A stretch of 64,000 nucleotides of DNA, taken from assembly GCA_964497615.1 (NCBI GenBank), contig CAZCEC010000029.1:1-64000 (forward strand), in the 5' to 3' direction. This stretch comes from CAZCEC01 sp964497615 (GTDB lineage: Bacteria > Chloroflexota > Anaerolineae > Anaerolineales > UBA6663). Shown here piece after piece: positions 16,187-25,643 of the stretch (positions are counted from its first letter, which is position 1; each line of letters begins with the position of its first letter). A program made the translations under genes and the position numbers. The notes under the pieces are model-generated. The model worked only from the letters and a program-made list of their open reading frames with translations. It did not search any database and had not been told where the DNA came from.

Positions 16187-17824
16187 ATGAACGCCCACCG
16201 CATTCCCCAAGCAGTATCCATCACCCTTGCCCTGGCGCTGGCCCTGGCGGCCTGCTCGCCCGCTGTCACGCCGGCCAGCGCGCCACCGGCGACCCAGCGC
16301 CACGGCGCCACCCAGGTCGTCGTGCAGACGCAGGTGGTCGAGGCGGAAGCCTACTATGGCACGCCCGCGCCGCAGACCACGCTCGCGCCCATCGTCGTGG
16401 CAGGTTCTACCGCCACGCCCGCACCCTTCAACCTCCCGCCCACCCCGGCGCCCACCACCCCGGCGGACATGTTCTTCGAGCAGTACGGCGTCAACCCGTT
16501 CGTGGACACCGCGGAGGATCATCTCTCAACCTTCGCCCTGGACGTGGACACGGCTTCTTACGCCATCGCCCGCCGCTACGTGAATGACGGGCTGCTGCCG
16601 CCGCCCGAGGCCGTGCGCGTGGAGGAGTTTGTGAATTACTTCGACCAGGGCTACACCCCGCCGCCGGACGTCGCCTTCGCCATCTATGCGGACGGCGCGC
16701 CTTCGCCCTTCCACCCAGACGGAAGTTATCTGCTGCGGGTGGGCATCCAGGGCTACGAGGTGCCCGACAGCCAGCGCAAGCCCGCCTCGCTCACGTTTGT
16801 CATTGACGTGTCGGGCTCGATGGCGATGGAGAGCCGCCTGGAGCTGGTCAAGCGCACGCTGGAGCTGCTGGTGGAGCGCCTGCGTCCGGACGACCGGGTG
16901 AGCATCGTTGTCTACGGCAGCGACGCCCGCGTCATCCTTTACCCCACGGGCGGCGGAGACAAGGGCACCCTGCTCAACGCCATCTATGGCCTTGCACCCG
17001 AGGGCGCTACCAACGCGGAGGCCGGGCTGCGGCTGGGCTATGCCCTGGCGGCCGAAGCCTTCCTCCCGGGCGGCATCAACCGGGTCATCCTGGCCTCCGA
17101 CGGCGTCGCCAACGTGGGCGCGACAAGCCCGGACGGCATCCTGCGCTCGATCCGCGGCTACGCCGATGAGGGCATCACCCTGACCACGCTGGGCTTTGGG
17201 ATGGGCAACTTCAATGACGTGCTGATGGAACAGCTTGCCAACGACGGCGACGGCAACTACGCCTACATTGACGACCTGGACGAGGCGCAGCGCCTGTTCC
17301 TGGACGATCTGGCGGGCGCGCTCCAGGTGATCGCGCTGGACGCCAAGGTGCAGGTGGATTTCAACTCAGAGGTCGTCGCGCGCTACCGGCTGATCGGGTA
17401 TGAGAACCGCGCCGTCGCGGATCAGGATTTCCGCAACGACGCGGTGGATGCGGGCGAGCTGGGCGCGGGGCACACCGCCACGGCGCTGTATGCGGTGCAA
17501 CTGCGGGCCGGGGCGCAGGGCCGCCTCGCCACCGTACAGCTTCGCTGGCAAGACCCGGACACCTACCTCGTGCGCGAGATCAATGGCAACGTCAACACGT
17601 TTGACCTGGCGCCCAGCTTCGAGAGCACCGCGCCGCGCTTCCAGTTGACCGCCGCGGTCTCGCAATACGCTGAGATTCTGCGCAACAGCCCGTGGGCCTA
17701 CTCTACCACCCTGCCGGGACTGGGTCTCCACGCCGGCCGCATCGCCACGATGATGCCGGAGGACGGCGCCGTGGCGGAGTTCGCCGCTCTCGTGAGCCGC
17801 GCTGGGCAGATAAGGGGCTACTAG
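16187..17824 (+). CDS. YfbK-like von Willebrand factor type A lipoprotein
   Basis: A 545-residue lipoprotein (LALALAACSP signal). A linker precedes the VWA N-terminal domain (NPFVDTAEDHLSTFALDVDTASY), a VWA domain with an intact MIDAS start DVSGSM, and a C-terminal DUF3520-like region (NDAVDAGELGAGHTATALY). This is the YfbK architecture. These proteins are extracytoplasmic and may mediate metal-dependent protein contacts; their role is not established. Its linker contains VVVQTQVVEAE, almost the same as in the kinase-like lipoprotein at 12221. A ribosome site (GAGGAG) precedes the ATG. Confidence 0.92.
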   Translation: MNAHRIPQAVSITLALALALAACSPAVTPASAPPATQRHGATQVVVQTQVVEAEAYYGTPAPQTTLAPIVVAGSTATPAPFNLPPTPAPTTPADMFFEQYGVNPFVDTAEDHLSTFALDVDTASYAIARRYVNDGLLPPPEAVRVEEFVNYFDQGYTPPPDVAFAIYADGAPSPFHPDGSYLLRVGIQGYEVPDSQRKPASLTFVIDVSGSMAMESRLELVKRTLELLVERLRPDDRVSIVVYGSDARVILYPTGGGDKGTLLNAIYGLAPEGATNAEAGLRLGYALAAEAFLPGGINRVILASDGVANVGATSPDGILRSIRGYADEGITLTTLGFGMGNFNDVLMEQLANDGDGNYAYIDDLDEAQRLFLDDLAGALQVIALDAKVQVDFNSEVVARYRLIGYENRAVADQDFRNDAVDAGELGAGHTATALYAVQLRAGAQGRLATVQLRWQDPDTYLVREINGNVNTFDLAPSFESTAPRFQLTAAVSQYAEILRNSPWAYSTTLPGLGLHAGRIATMMPEDGAVAEFAALVSRAGQIRGY

Positions 17825-17909
17825 ATTCTGGTTTTCGCGCAAGAAAGGACGACTGCGGCTGGAGCAGCGCTAGAGCAGAGCTGCGAAGCCGCGGCGCCAC
17901 AGTGACGAC

Positions 17910-17940
17910 GGCGGGTGGGGCATTGAATGCCCCACCCGCC
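17910..17940. terminator. Bidirectional terminator hairpin
   Basis: A perfect 15-bp inverted repeat, GGCGGGTGGGGCATT and its complement around a single central G. It sits between the convergent VWA gene and the secreted-protein gene. T content after it is modest on both strands (GTGGCTTT on plus), so termination may rely on the very stable stem. Confidence 0.75.
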
Positions 17941-17986
17941 GTGGCTTTCGCCTGTTGGGGTGGTTCGCGCCGGGGGCGGCTAGTCT

Positions 17987-19828
17987 CTATTCACTCACCA
18001 GCGGCAGGAACAACCGGTACGGGCCCGACCCGGGCAATTGCCCAATCAACACGGTCAGCGCACCGCCGCTGGCGCTCGTGTCGCGGACTTCGTTGGAAAC
18101 CAGGGGCGACGGGTCGTCGTCGAAGTTGCCCGCACCGTTGGCCGTCACCTGCACCGTGACGGTGCATGAAGCGCCGGGCGCAAGAGTCACCCCCGAAAGC
18201 TCCACCCGCATGTCGGCATTTGTCACGGCCGTGGAGCCGCCACAGTTGTTGGTCACGAGCGGTACGTACAGGGGCGCCGGGCCCCGCCGCACCGTCTGGA
18301 ACATCAGATAGTCCTCGAAACCCAGACCCGTCACTGTTACGCCCTGGCCGTTGTGAATGTAGTAGGTCGCGGTCGTCTGCCCGCCCGGATTGACGATGGC
18401 AGGCGAATAGGTCTTGCTGAACGTCAGGGCCGAGGGCAGTTTTTCCGTTGCCAGCATGAGGCTCTGGGTCGAAACGTTGTGGTAGGCGATGTAGGCGCGC
18501 CCGCCGGCATCCAGGGCCAGCGAGGCATGCTCCAGCGCCTGCGTCCCGCCGGCGCCGTCGTCCACCACCACGCACCGCCAGGCCTTGCCCAGGACCCCGT
18601 TCGTGGGGCCGCAGTTGCCATTCAGGCCAACGAAGCTCGCCATCTTGATGGCCGTCGTGCCCCCAGCGCCGCGGTCTACGTAGGCGATATGGGCGATGCC
18701 GTTATAGACCGCCAACTGAACCTCCAACCCTTGTGGATCAGCGCCGCCGGTGTTCATGGTGTCAATCACATCGCACTGCCAGCCGCCCCCGGCGCAGTTG
18801 CCGCCGCTGGCCACATAGTGGGCGTACATCAGCGCCTGGCTATTGTGCTCGTAGTAGGCGATGGCTGAGTCGGCGCCATTGTTCGGGTTGTGATAGGCGG
18901 ACGTGAAGTACACGTTGGAACCTGTCTGGAGGGTGTAGCACGCCCAGCGCGGGCTGTAGCCGCTGTCGTGGGTGTCGTCCGGGCAGGTCGCGTTGCTGGT
19001 GCCGCCGCGCACGGCATAGCGCAGCTCGCCGTTGGCGGCGCGGTAGGCCAGCCGCGGATTGAAGCGGCCCTCGCCTGGATCCCAAACCACGCCGCCCGAG
19101 ACGTAGTAGCCCACCACGCGCGGCGAGTTGTCGTCGCGGACGTACTCTTCGACCTGGTCTTCCAGGGCGCAGCAGGCCGCGTTAGGCTCTTCGTACCAGA
19201 GGTAGCTGTGACCTTCCTCTTCGTCCGGGTCGTAGGTGAATTCGTGCGCGGCCACGCGCGGATAGTCGCCGGTGTAGAACAGGGTCGCCGTCTTGAAGTG
19301 CCCGCTGAAGCCGCCCGGCACTGAACGGAGGGCGACCGTATCCAGAATCTGGCCGCCGTTGTTGTAGGTCTTGAAGACAAGGTGGTCCTGATCCTCGCTT
19401 ACAAAGGCGAGGCCGAAGTTGCCCGAGGCGTTACCCTGAAACTCGATGTCGCTGCGCGAGAAGGCGCCGTAGTTGCCGTCGGTGATGATGCACTTCCAGC
19501 CAGGCGTCGGACCGCCACAGCCGGTGCTGGGCAGCGCCCCGCGGATCGCCAGCTTCAGGTCGCCATTGCTGGACCGATAGCTGATGGCCGGCTGGTTGGG
19601 GAACGGGTTGGCGTTGTTGTTCGGCGCAATGGCGATGTCGGGATACACGCCGATATCCACGGTGTGAGACGGGTCGGTGTCAATGACTTCCAGCCGGAAG
19701 AACTGATCATAGGCGAAGGTCGTCGCGGCAGGGGCGGCTTCGGCTGGGGAGGGGGCGAGGCGGCCCGCCGCCGGCAGCACGGTGGTCAGCACGGACAGGA
19801 GCATGAACAGGCGAATGAGGCGGCGCAT
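17987..19828 (-). CDS. Large secreted protein with LPLV-type C-terminus
   Basis: A 613-residue exported protein. The N-terminus (MRRLIRLFMLLSVLTTVLPAAG) is a signal peptide. The body, about 40-470, is made of beta-rich segments recurring around YRxxNGxLxxAxRG and AYxxxNxxxLMxA, as in lectin or sialidase-like propeller repeats. A DUF11-like domain follows (about 470-590; FSKTYSPAIVNPGGQTTATYYI). The protein ends in YRLFLPLVSE. Ends of the form LPLV are frequent in secreted Chloroflexota proteins and may be a sorting tag (inference). AAGGAGAG precedes the ATG. It is transcribed toward the VWA gene. Catalytic residues are not evident. Confidence 0.8.
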   Translation of the reverse strand: MRRLIRLFMLLSVLTTVLPAAGRLAPSPAEAAPAATTFAYDQFFRLEVIDTDPSHTVDIGVYPDIAIAPNNNANPFPNQPAISYRSSNGDLKLAIRGALPSTGCGGPTPGWKCIITDGNYGAFSRSDIEFQGNASGNFGLAFVSEDQDHLVFKTYNNGGQILDTVALRSVPGGFSGHFKTATLFYTGDYPRVAAHEFTYDPDEEEGHSYLWYEEPNAACCALEDQVEEYVRDDNSPRVVGYYVSGGVVWDPGEGRFNPRLAYRAANGELRYAVRGGTSNATCPDDTHDSGYSPRWACYTLQTGSNVYFTSAYHNPNNGADSAIAYYEHNSQALMYAHYVASGGNCAGGGWQCDVIDTMNTGGADPQGLEVQLAVYNGIAHIAYVDRGAGGTTAIKMASFVGLNGNCGPTNGVLGKAWRCVVVDDGAGGTQALEHASLALDAGGRAYIAYHNVSTQSLMLATEKLPSALTFSKTYSPAIVNPGGQTTATYYIHNGQGVTVTGLGFEDYLMFQTVRRGPAPLYVPLVTNNCGGSTAVTNADMRVELSGVTLAPGASCTVTVQVTANGAGNFDDDPSPLVSNEVRDTSASGGALTVLIGQLPGSGPYRLFLPLVSE

Positions 19829-19851
19829 GGTTGTCTCTCCTTCGTTGGGGG

Positions 19852-20067
19852 TCAGTCGGCGTGAACGGGATTGATGGACACCAGGTCCAGCCCCAGGTTG
19901 GCGATCTGGTGCAGGATGCCGTGCAGGGCGGCCTGATCGGCCACCGGCCCGGCGAGGGTGGTGTGGCCGCCAGCCTCGGGCGTCAGGTGCAGCCCCGCGA
20001 ACCGTTCGGCCCAGGTGGGGTTAAGGTGCCCGCGAACGCGGATGGCGTAGAAGGTGGTCTCTGGCAT
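19852..20067 (-). CDS. Small conserved protein linked to LuxR/MalT-type regulator
   Basis: A 71-residue protein beginning MPETTFYAIRVRGHLNPTW and continuing through HTTLAGPVADQAALHGILHQIANLGLDLVSI. Proteins of this pattern are often found beside MalT-like regulators in Actinobacteria and Chloroflexota (from memory), but no function is known to me. The ATG at 20067 is preferred over an upstream start because AGGAG lies 7 nt before it. The gene lies 106 nt downstream of the regulator and 23 nt upstream of the secreted-protein gene on the same strand. Confidence 0.78.
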   Translation of the reverse strand: MPETTFYAIRVRGHLNPTWAERFAGLHLTPEAGGHTTLAGPVADQAALHGILHQIANLGLDLVSINPVHAD

Positions 20068-20173
20068 AAGGTCTCCTGTGGTAGATCGGTGCCAGCACCA
20101 TAGCGCCCAGGCGGGTGTACTGTCGTGCACCCAGAGGAGTATTCAGTTGGGACGGCGGGTGAATTCGACCGAA

Positions 20174-22906
20174 TTAGAGGAGATTCAGGCGGCGGGCGCG
20201 CGCCAGGGCCTGGGCGCGGTGGGCGGCACCCAACTTCCCAAAGATGCGGTTGATGTGCTTCTTGACGGTGCTGGGCGCCACGACCAGCCGGGCCGCGATC
20301 TCGGCGTTGGAGAGGCCCTGGTCAATCAGGCGCAGCACTTCCAGTTCGCGGCTGCTGAGGGCATCTGGCCCAGTGGCGGCGGGCGGCGCGGCGGATTGCC
20401 CAGCGGCCGCGGGACGCGGGCCCAACGCCAGCAGGAGACGCCGGGCATAAGCCCGCAGGCGCTCAGCCTCGGAACCGTCAGCCGCCTGGGCCGGCGCGTC
20501 CGCCAGCCACAATTGGAGCAGGGGCAGCGCACCGTCTCCCTCATCGACGAACACGCGGCAGAAGGCCTCCGGCTCGCCCAGCGCCAGCGCCCGGCCGATT
20601 GTCCGCAGCGCCTGGTCGAGTGCGCCGGCCTTCGTCTGGGCCAGGCCGAGGCACACCAACAATTCGATGAGATCGGTGGTCCGGCCACCGGCTTCGGCGC
20701 GGGTAATCAGCGCCGCCAGGCGCGCCAGGGCCGGCCCAATCTGCCCGAGGGCCAATTCGACGCGGGCGAGCGCCAGGTGCAGCGACTCGCTCAGGCTGTC
20801 TTCGATGGGCGGCAGGAGGCTCTGGATCGTGCGCGCCCAGGCCGCGGCCTGGTCCAGGTCGCCGTGTGCCAGCCACAACCAAACCTGGCAGGCGTGCACC
20901 TGAGACTGCGTTGCCAACGACAATTGATGCTCGTCGGCCAGGGACCGGGCCTCGGCCACCACCTGTAGTGCCGCGGCCAAGTCGCCCTGGGCCTGCCGCA
21001 GCCTGGCAAGGGCCACGCGGTTCAACATGCGGACAAAAGGGTCCACGCCCCGCTCGCCCAGGCCAAATGCGGTATCCAGGTGTTGGGCGGCGGCGTCAAG
21101 CTCGTTGCGCTGGTACAGCACCGAAGCGAGGCTCGCATGCAGGGTGCCCGTCATCGCGGTCTGCGTGGCATGGTGGCGCTCGGCCACCTCCAGTCCTTCA
21201 CGAGCCAGGGCCGCGGCCGCGTTCAGCCTGCCCAGCGTGTAGTGAATGTCGGCCTGGTTGCTATAGGCGCGCAGCCCGCCGTTCAGATCGCCGGCCACCA
21301 GGGCCAGGCGGCCCGCCTCCGCAAAATAGGGCAGCGACTCAACCAGGCTCTCCAGCCAGAACAGGGCTACCCCCAGGTGCTGCTGCATTTGCCCGCGGGC
21401 ATAGACCTCGTCGGGCGGCAGGCGACTGAGCACCTGCTTGGCCAAGGACATCACCAGCGGAAAGTCATTGCGGCGCGACGCGAGCCGGACACGCACGCGG
21501 GCCGCCCACAGATCCAGCCGGTCCTCGTCGGCCCAGCCGCGAGCAGCCTGCCGGGCCTCGCGCAAAAGGGTTTCCGCCTCCTCCAGCCGATGAGCCGACA
21601 CCAGCGCCTCGGCTCGCGCCAGACTCAGGCTGGGCCGCGCCCGCACGACCGGCTCCGGCAGACGCTCCAGCCAATCGCGCAGGGTCATAATCTCGCCCCG
21701 GCGCATCCAGCCATCGGTCGCGCCGGCCACGAGGTCCGCCGCGAGGTCGCTGGCCCCGCCCGCCAACGCCTGGGCGATGGCCTCGCTGGTGTCGCCATGC
21801 CCAGCCAGCCACTCGGCTGCTCGACAATGCAGGCCGGCGATCTCGGCGGCGGGCAGGGTCTGCGCCAGCCGGTGGCGGAGCACCTCGGCAAAAAGCTGGT
21901 GGTAGCGGTACCACTCGCGCGCATCGTCGAGGGGCAGCAAGAACAGGTTCTGGCGCTCCAGTAGTTCCAGCATAGCCTGGGCAGGCGGGCCGTCCGCGCC
22001 CAAGAGCGCCTCGCACAGGGGCGCGCTGAGGCGCTCCAGCACCGCTGTTCGCAGCAGAAAATCGCGCACACCGGGCGGCTGGCGCAGCAGCACCTCTTCC
22101 ACGAGGTAGTCCACCAGATAGCGGTGACTGCCCGCAAAAGCCGCGACAAAGGCATCGGCGTCGTCGCGGTTGCGCATGGAGAGGGCGGCCAATTGGAGGC
22201 CCGCGACCCAGCCTTCCGTGCGCGCTTCCAGGGCGGCCACTGCGGCCGGGTCAAGACGCAGCCCGCGCGTTTCATTGAGGAAGTGGCCGGCTTCGTCGGA
22301 GGTAAAGCGCAGATCGCCGGATCGCACCTCGGTGAGCAAGCCGCGCGCCCGCCAGCGCGCCAGGGGCAGCGGCGGGTCGGCGCGGCTGGTGATGAGCACG
22401 CGCAGGTGCGGCGGGCGACGGTCAATCAGCCCGCTGACCGCGTCGTGGACGGGCTGGGCCGTGATTTCGTGATAGTCGTCCAGCACCAGCCAGCGCGTGC
22501 CCTGCGCGGGCGGCGGCAGCGCGGCCAGATCATTGATGAGAGCGGGCAGGACCTCCTCAACGCTGGGAACCGCGGGCTGCCCGAGGAGGCGCAAGGCGGC
22601 TTCGCCCAGGCCAGACCGCCAGGGCTGCATGGCGGCGATGATGTACTGGAGGAAGCGGGCGAGGTCATTGTCGGCCCGGTCCAGCGACACCCATGCCACA
22701 GCATCTGACTCGCTGCCGGCGCGACCGTGCTCGCGCTGTACCCACTCGCTCACCAGGGTGGTTTTGCCAAAGCCGGGCGGAGCGGCGATGAGGGTCACGG
22801 CCGTTGAGGTGCCGAGCCGCTGAGTCAGGCGCGGCCGGGCCACCGCCGCTTCGGGCGGCGGGGGCGCGTATAGCTTGGTGGTGATGAGCGCGGTTGTGGC
22901 CAGCAT
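20174..22906 (-). CDS. LuxR family, MalT-like (LAL) transcriptional regulator
   Basis: A 910-residue STAND-type regulator. The N-terminus LITTKLYAPPPPEAAVARPRL is typical of the family, with Walker A APPGFGKTT (42-50) and a LVLDDYHE Walker B. A long tetratricopeptide-like region (about 400-830) follows. A C-terminal LuxR helix-turn-helix is clear (LSSRELEVLRLIDQGLSNAE, APSTVKKHINRIF). I chose the ATG at 22906, where family homology starts; longer in-frame extensions run into the divergent MaoC gene. The inducer is unknown. The small gene at 19852 and the secreted protein at 17987 lie downstream on the same strand and are candidate targets. Confidence 0.93.
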   Translation of the reverse strand: MLATTALITTKLYAPPPPEAAVARPRLTQRLGTSTAVTLIAAPPGFGKTTLVSEWVQREHGRAGSESDAVAWVSLDRADNDLARFLQYIIAAMQPWRSGLGEAALRLLGQPAVPSVEEVLPALINDLAALPPPAQGTRWLVLDDYHEITAQPVHDAVSGLIDRRPPHLRVLITSRADPPLPLARWRARGLLTEVRSGDLRFTSDEAGHFLNETRGLRLDPAAVAALEARTEGWVAGLQLAALSMRNRDDADAFVAAFAGSHRYLVDYLVEEVLLRQPPGVRDFLLRTAVLERLSAPLCEALLGADGPPAQAMLELLERQNLFLLPLDDAREWYRYHQLFAEVLRHRLAQTLPAAEIAGLHCRAAEWLAGHGDTSEAIAQALAGGASDLAADLVAGATDGWMRRGEIMTLRDWLERLPEPVVRARPSLSLARAEALVSAHRLEEAETLLREARQAARGWADEDRLDLWAARVRVRLASRRNDFPLVMSLAKQVLSRLPPDEVYARGQMQQHLGVALFWLESLVESLPYFAEAGRLALVAGDLNGGLRAYSNQADIHYTLGRLNAAAALAREGLEVAERHHATQTAMTGTLHASLASVLYQRNELDAAAQHLDTAFGLGERGVDPFVRMLNRVALARLRQAQGDLAAALQVVAEARSLADEHQLSLATQSQVHACQVWLWLAHGDLDQAAAWARTIQSLLPPIEDSLSESLHLALARVELALGQIGPALARLAALITRAEAGGRTTDLIELLVCLGLAQTKAGALDQALRTIGRALALGEPEAFCRVFVDEGDGALPLLQLWLADAPAQAADGSEAERLRAYARRLLLALGPRPAAAGQSAAPPAATGPDALSSRELEVLRLIDQGLSNAEIAARLVVAPSTVKKHINRIFGKLGAAHRAQALARARRLNLL

Positions 22907-22959
22907 CCAGGCCTGCCTTGATACTCGACCATTGTAGTCCCATTCGCCGCGCTGACTCA

Positions 22960-22968
22960 TGCTAAAAT
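22960..22968 (+). promoter_or_regulatory. Extended -10 promoter of MaoC gene
   Basis: TGC-TAAAAT (22960-22968), an extended -10 element with no clear -35 box. The ATG at 23001 lies 32 nt downstream and has an AAGGAGAG ribosome site, so this transcript has a leader. Confidence 0.6.
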
Positions 22969-23000
22969 CCTCGCGTTCGCGCCCACTCAAGGAGAGTTCG

Positions 23001-23471
23001 ATGCCCCTGCCGCCCGCCCAGCGCGGAATGTACTTCGAGGAGTTTGCCCCCGGCCAGAAGGTCCGCACCGTCGCCCGGACCGTCACCGAGGCCGATATCG
23101 TGGCCTTTGCCGGCACTTCCGGCGACTTCAACCAGATTCACACGGACGCCACGCTGGCGGCCGCAACCCCCTACGGCCAGCGCATTGCCCACGGCTTGCT
23201 GGTCCTGTCCATCGCTTCCGGACTGGCGGTGCAGACCGGCATCATGGAAGGCACCATTATTGCTTTCCGCGAAATCAGGGAGTGGAAGTTCGTCGGGCCG
23301 GTCTTCATCGGCGATACGGTCCACGCAGAAATTGAAGTCCTGGAGACAAAGGCCATTCCGCGGCTGGGCGGCGGCCTCATCACGCTCCAGTTCGATGTCC
23401 GCAATCAGGACGACAAGACGGTCCAGAAGGGTGTGTGGGTGGCCCTCATGGCTGGCCGCAAAGAAGCCTAG
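23001..23471 (+). CDS. MaoC family (R)-specific enoyl hydratase
   Basis: A 156-residue hot-dog-fold hydratase. The conserved hydratase-2 motif is visible in FAGTSGDFNQIHTD (Asp and His active residues) followed by YGQRIAHGLLVLS. Members hydrate enoyl-CoA or related thioesters. The ATG at 23001 has AAGGAGAG 5 nt upstream; an upstream in-frame ATG at 22959 overlaps the promoter. Its stop is directly followed by the GTG of the fused dehydrogenase, suggesting an operon for branched or short-chain acyl-CoA metabolism (inference). Confidence 0.92.
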   Translation: MPLPPAQRGMYFEEFAPGQKVRTVARTVTEADIVAFAGTSGDFNQIHTDATLAAATPYGQRIAHGLLVLSIASGLAVQTGIMEGTIIAFREIREWKFVGPVFIGDTVHAEIEVLETKAIPRLGGGLITLQFDVRNQDDKTVQKGVWVALMAGRKEA

Positions 23472-25573
23472 GTGTCCTCCGCTTCATCGGGCTCTTCCGT
23501 AGATCAGATGAGCGCCACCGCGCCGGCCGGCCCGGCCTTGGTGGACTGGCCGCGCGTTGCCCGGCTGGCCTTGACTTCCCGCCTGATTGACAATATCGAG
23601 GAGCAGGAGCTTACCCCGGCGGGCAAGGTGGCCTACCAATTTTCCGCGAAGGGCCACGAGCTGGCGCAGATTCTGCTCGGCCTGGCCCTTAACCACCCCC
23701 GCGACGTCGCTACGGTCTATTATCGGTCCAGGCCCTTCATGCTGGCGGCCGGCCTCAGCGTGCGGGAGGCCTTTGCGGCCGGCATGGCCCGCACCGGTAG
23801 CCCGGCAGAGGGCCGCGACACGGGCGTGAGCTACTTTCTGCCGCCGCGCCAGGGCGTTACCGTCCTGCCCATGTCGGGCAATGTGGGCGCGCAGTATTCG
23901 CCCGCCACAGGCTGGGCCACAGCCATCACGTATCGGCGCGACACGCTGGGCGAGGCCGATTGGGAGGGCGCGGTGGCCGCGGCGCTGGGAGGCGATGGCT
24001 CCACCGCCGCGAACGGCTTCTGGGCGGCGCTAAACATCGCCACCACGCAGGAATTGCCGGTGCTGTTCTTCATCGAAGACAACGGCTACGCCATTTCAGT
24101 CCCCGGCCACTTCCAGAACGCGCAGTCGAACATTGCCGCCTCGCTGGCGGCCTTCCCCCATCTGCGCATCCTGGAGGGCGACGGTACCGATCCAGCGGAG
24201 GCCGCCGCCCGCATTGGCGAGGCCGTGGCTCACGTCCGCGCCGGCCGGGGCCCGTGCCTGCTGCGGCTCAGCGTGGTGCGGCTCGCCGGCCATTCGTTCA
24301 CCGACAACCAGGCGTATAAGTCACCGGAATTGCGCGCGGCTGAAAGGGCCCGCGACCCGCTCACCCGGCTGCGCGAATTCCTGCCGGAGATGGACTGGGC
24401 CGCTCTGGAGCGGGAAGTGGAGGCCGAGACTCGCGACGCCTTGGCCGCCGCGCAGGAAAACCCTGAACCGGACCCGGCCACCGCTACCCATCACGTGTTT
24501 TTTCAGGGTCAAGCACAGAGTGTTGGCGGCCTGCTGGCCGAGGGCGTCACGCTCCCGAGCGGCTCACCCGCGCCAATGTCCCCGGCTGGCCCGCGTATCA
24601 ACCTCATTGACGCCGTGCGCCGCACCCTGGAGACCGAATTGGCGCTCAATCCCCGCGCGCTGGTGTTTGGGGAGGATGTGGGGGTGAAGGGCGGCGTGCA
24701 CGGCGCGACGCTCGATATGCAGCACAGATTCGGGCCGGCGCGCGTCTTTGATACATCGCTCTCGGAGGACGGCATCATCGGGCGCGCGGTGGGCCTGGCC
24801 TATGCCGGGCTTTTGCCCATTCCTGAGATCCAGTTTCGCAAGTACGCCGACCCGGCCACCGAGCAGATCAACGATGCCGGCTGGGTGCGCTGGCGGACGG
24901 CTGGGAAGTTCGCGGCTCCGATGGTTGTGCGAATCCCCGTGGGTTTCGGCAAGAAGACCGGCGACCCGTGGCACTCGGTGACGGGCGAGGCCATCTTTGC
25001 CCACACGCTGGGCTGGCGGCTGGCCTTCCCCTCGAATGCCGCCGACGCGGTTGGCTTGCTGCGCGCCGCCCTGCGCGGGCACGATCCCACGCTGTTTTTC
25101 GAGCATCGCGCACTNNNNNNNNNNTGGACACGGCCCCGGCGCGCCGCCCGTATCCTGGCGACGACTACGTGCTGCCGTTTGGCATGGCCGCCACCGTGCA
25201 GACCGGCCGATCTCTGACCGTGATCACGTGGGGCGAAATGGTCTATCGCTGCCTGGAAGCCGCGCAGTCCTGGCCGGGCGAGATCGAAATCCTCGATTTG
25301 CGGACTATCATCCCCTGGGACCGGGCGGGAGTGCTGGAATCCGTGCGAAAAACCGGCAAATGCCTGGTGGTGCACGAGGACACTTTCACCGCGGGATTCG
25401 GCGCGGAAGTGGCTGCCATTGTGGCGGCAGAGGCATTCACCGACCTGGATGCGCCGGTGCGGCGCGTGACGACGCCGGACTCGCCCATCCCCTATCATGC
25501 CGGGCTCACCGCCGCGGTCGTTCCGTCGGTGCAGGCCATCGCCGAGGCCCTGGCGGAACTATTGGCGTTTTAG
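23472..25573 (+). CDS. Fused 2-oxoacid dehydrogenase E1 alpha-beta (interrupted by assembly gap)
   Basis: Thiamine-diphosphate E1 component with alpha and beta chains in one polypeptide. The alpha part has the TPP motif GDGSTAANGFWAALN through EDNGYAISVPG. The beta part starts near INLIDAVRRTLETEL and includes FGEDVGVKGGVHGAT and EIQFRKYADPATEQ. Ten N at 25115-25124 replace an unknown length. The frame before the gap (HRAL) and after it (LDTAPARRPYPGDDYVLPFG) differ, so the N count is not the true length; a 2-base insert would restore RALLDTAPARR. The product probably acts on branched-chain 2-oxoacids or pyruvate. GTG 23472 abuts the MaoC stop; ATG 23508 is an alternative start. No E2/E3 gene is in the window. 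Confidence 0.88.
25115..25124. other. Assembly gap (10 N) inside dehydrogenase gene
   Basis: Ten undetermined bases. They change the reading frame of a gene whose homology continues on both sides, so they are a placeholder, not a measured distance. Confidence 0.98.
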
Positions 25574-25591
25574 GCCGTTTTGCAGTATATT
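25562..25591 (+). promoter_or_regulatory. Probable promoter of HU-like gene
   Basis: TTGGCG (25562-25567) and TATATT (25586-25591) are separated by 18 nt. The predicted leader is about 45 nt and ends in an AAGGAGAACAAC ribosome site before the ATG at 25644. Confidence 0.55.
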
Positions 25592-25643
25592 TGCGCCCGC
25601 TGAGCGTTCGTTTCACTGATCCGACCCAACTAAGGAGAACAAC

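Noticed and set aside
22907..23131. Longer start for the MalT-like regulator
   Set aside because: The extension runs antisense through the MaoC gene, and family homology starts at the ATG at 22906.
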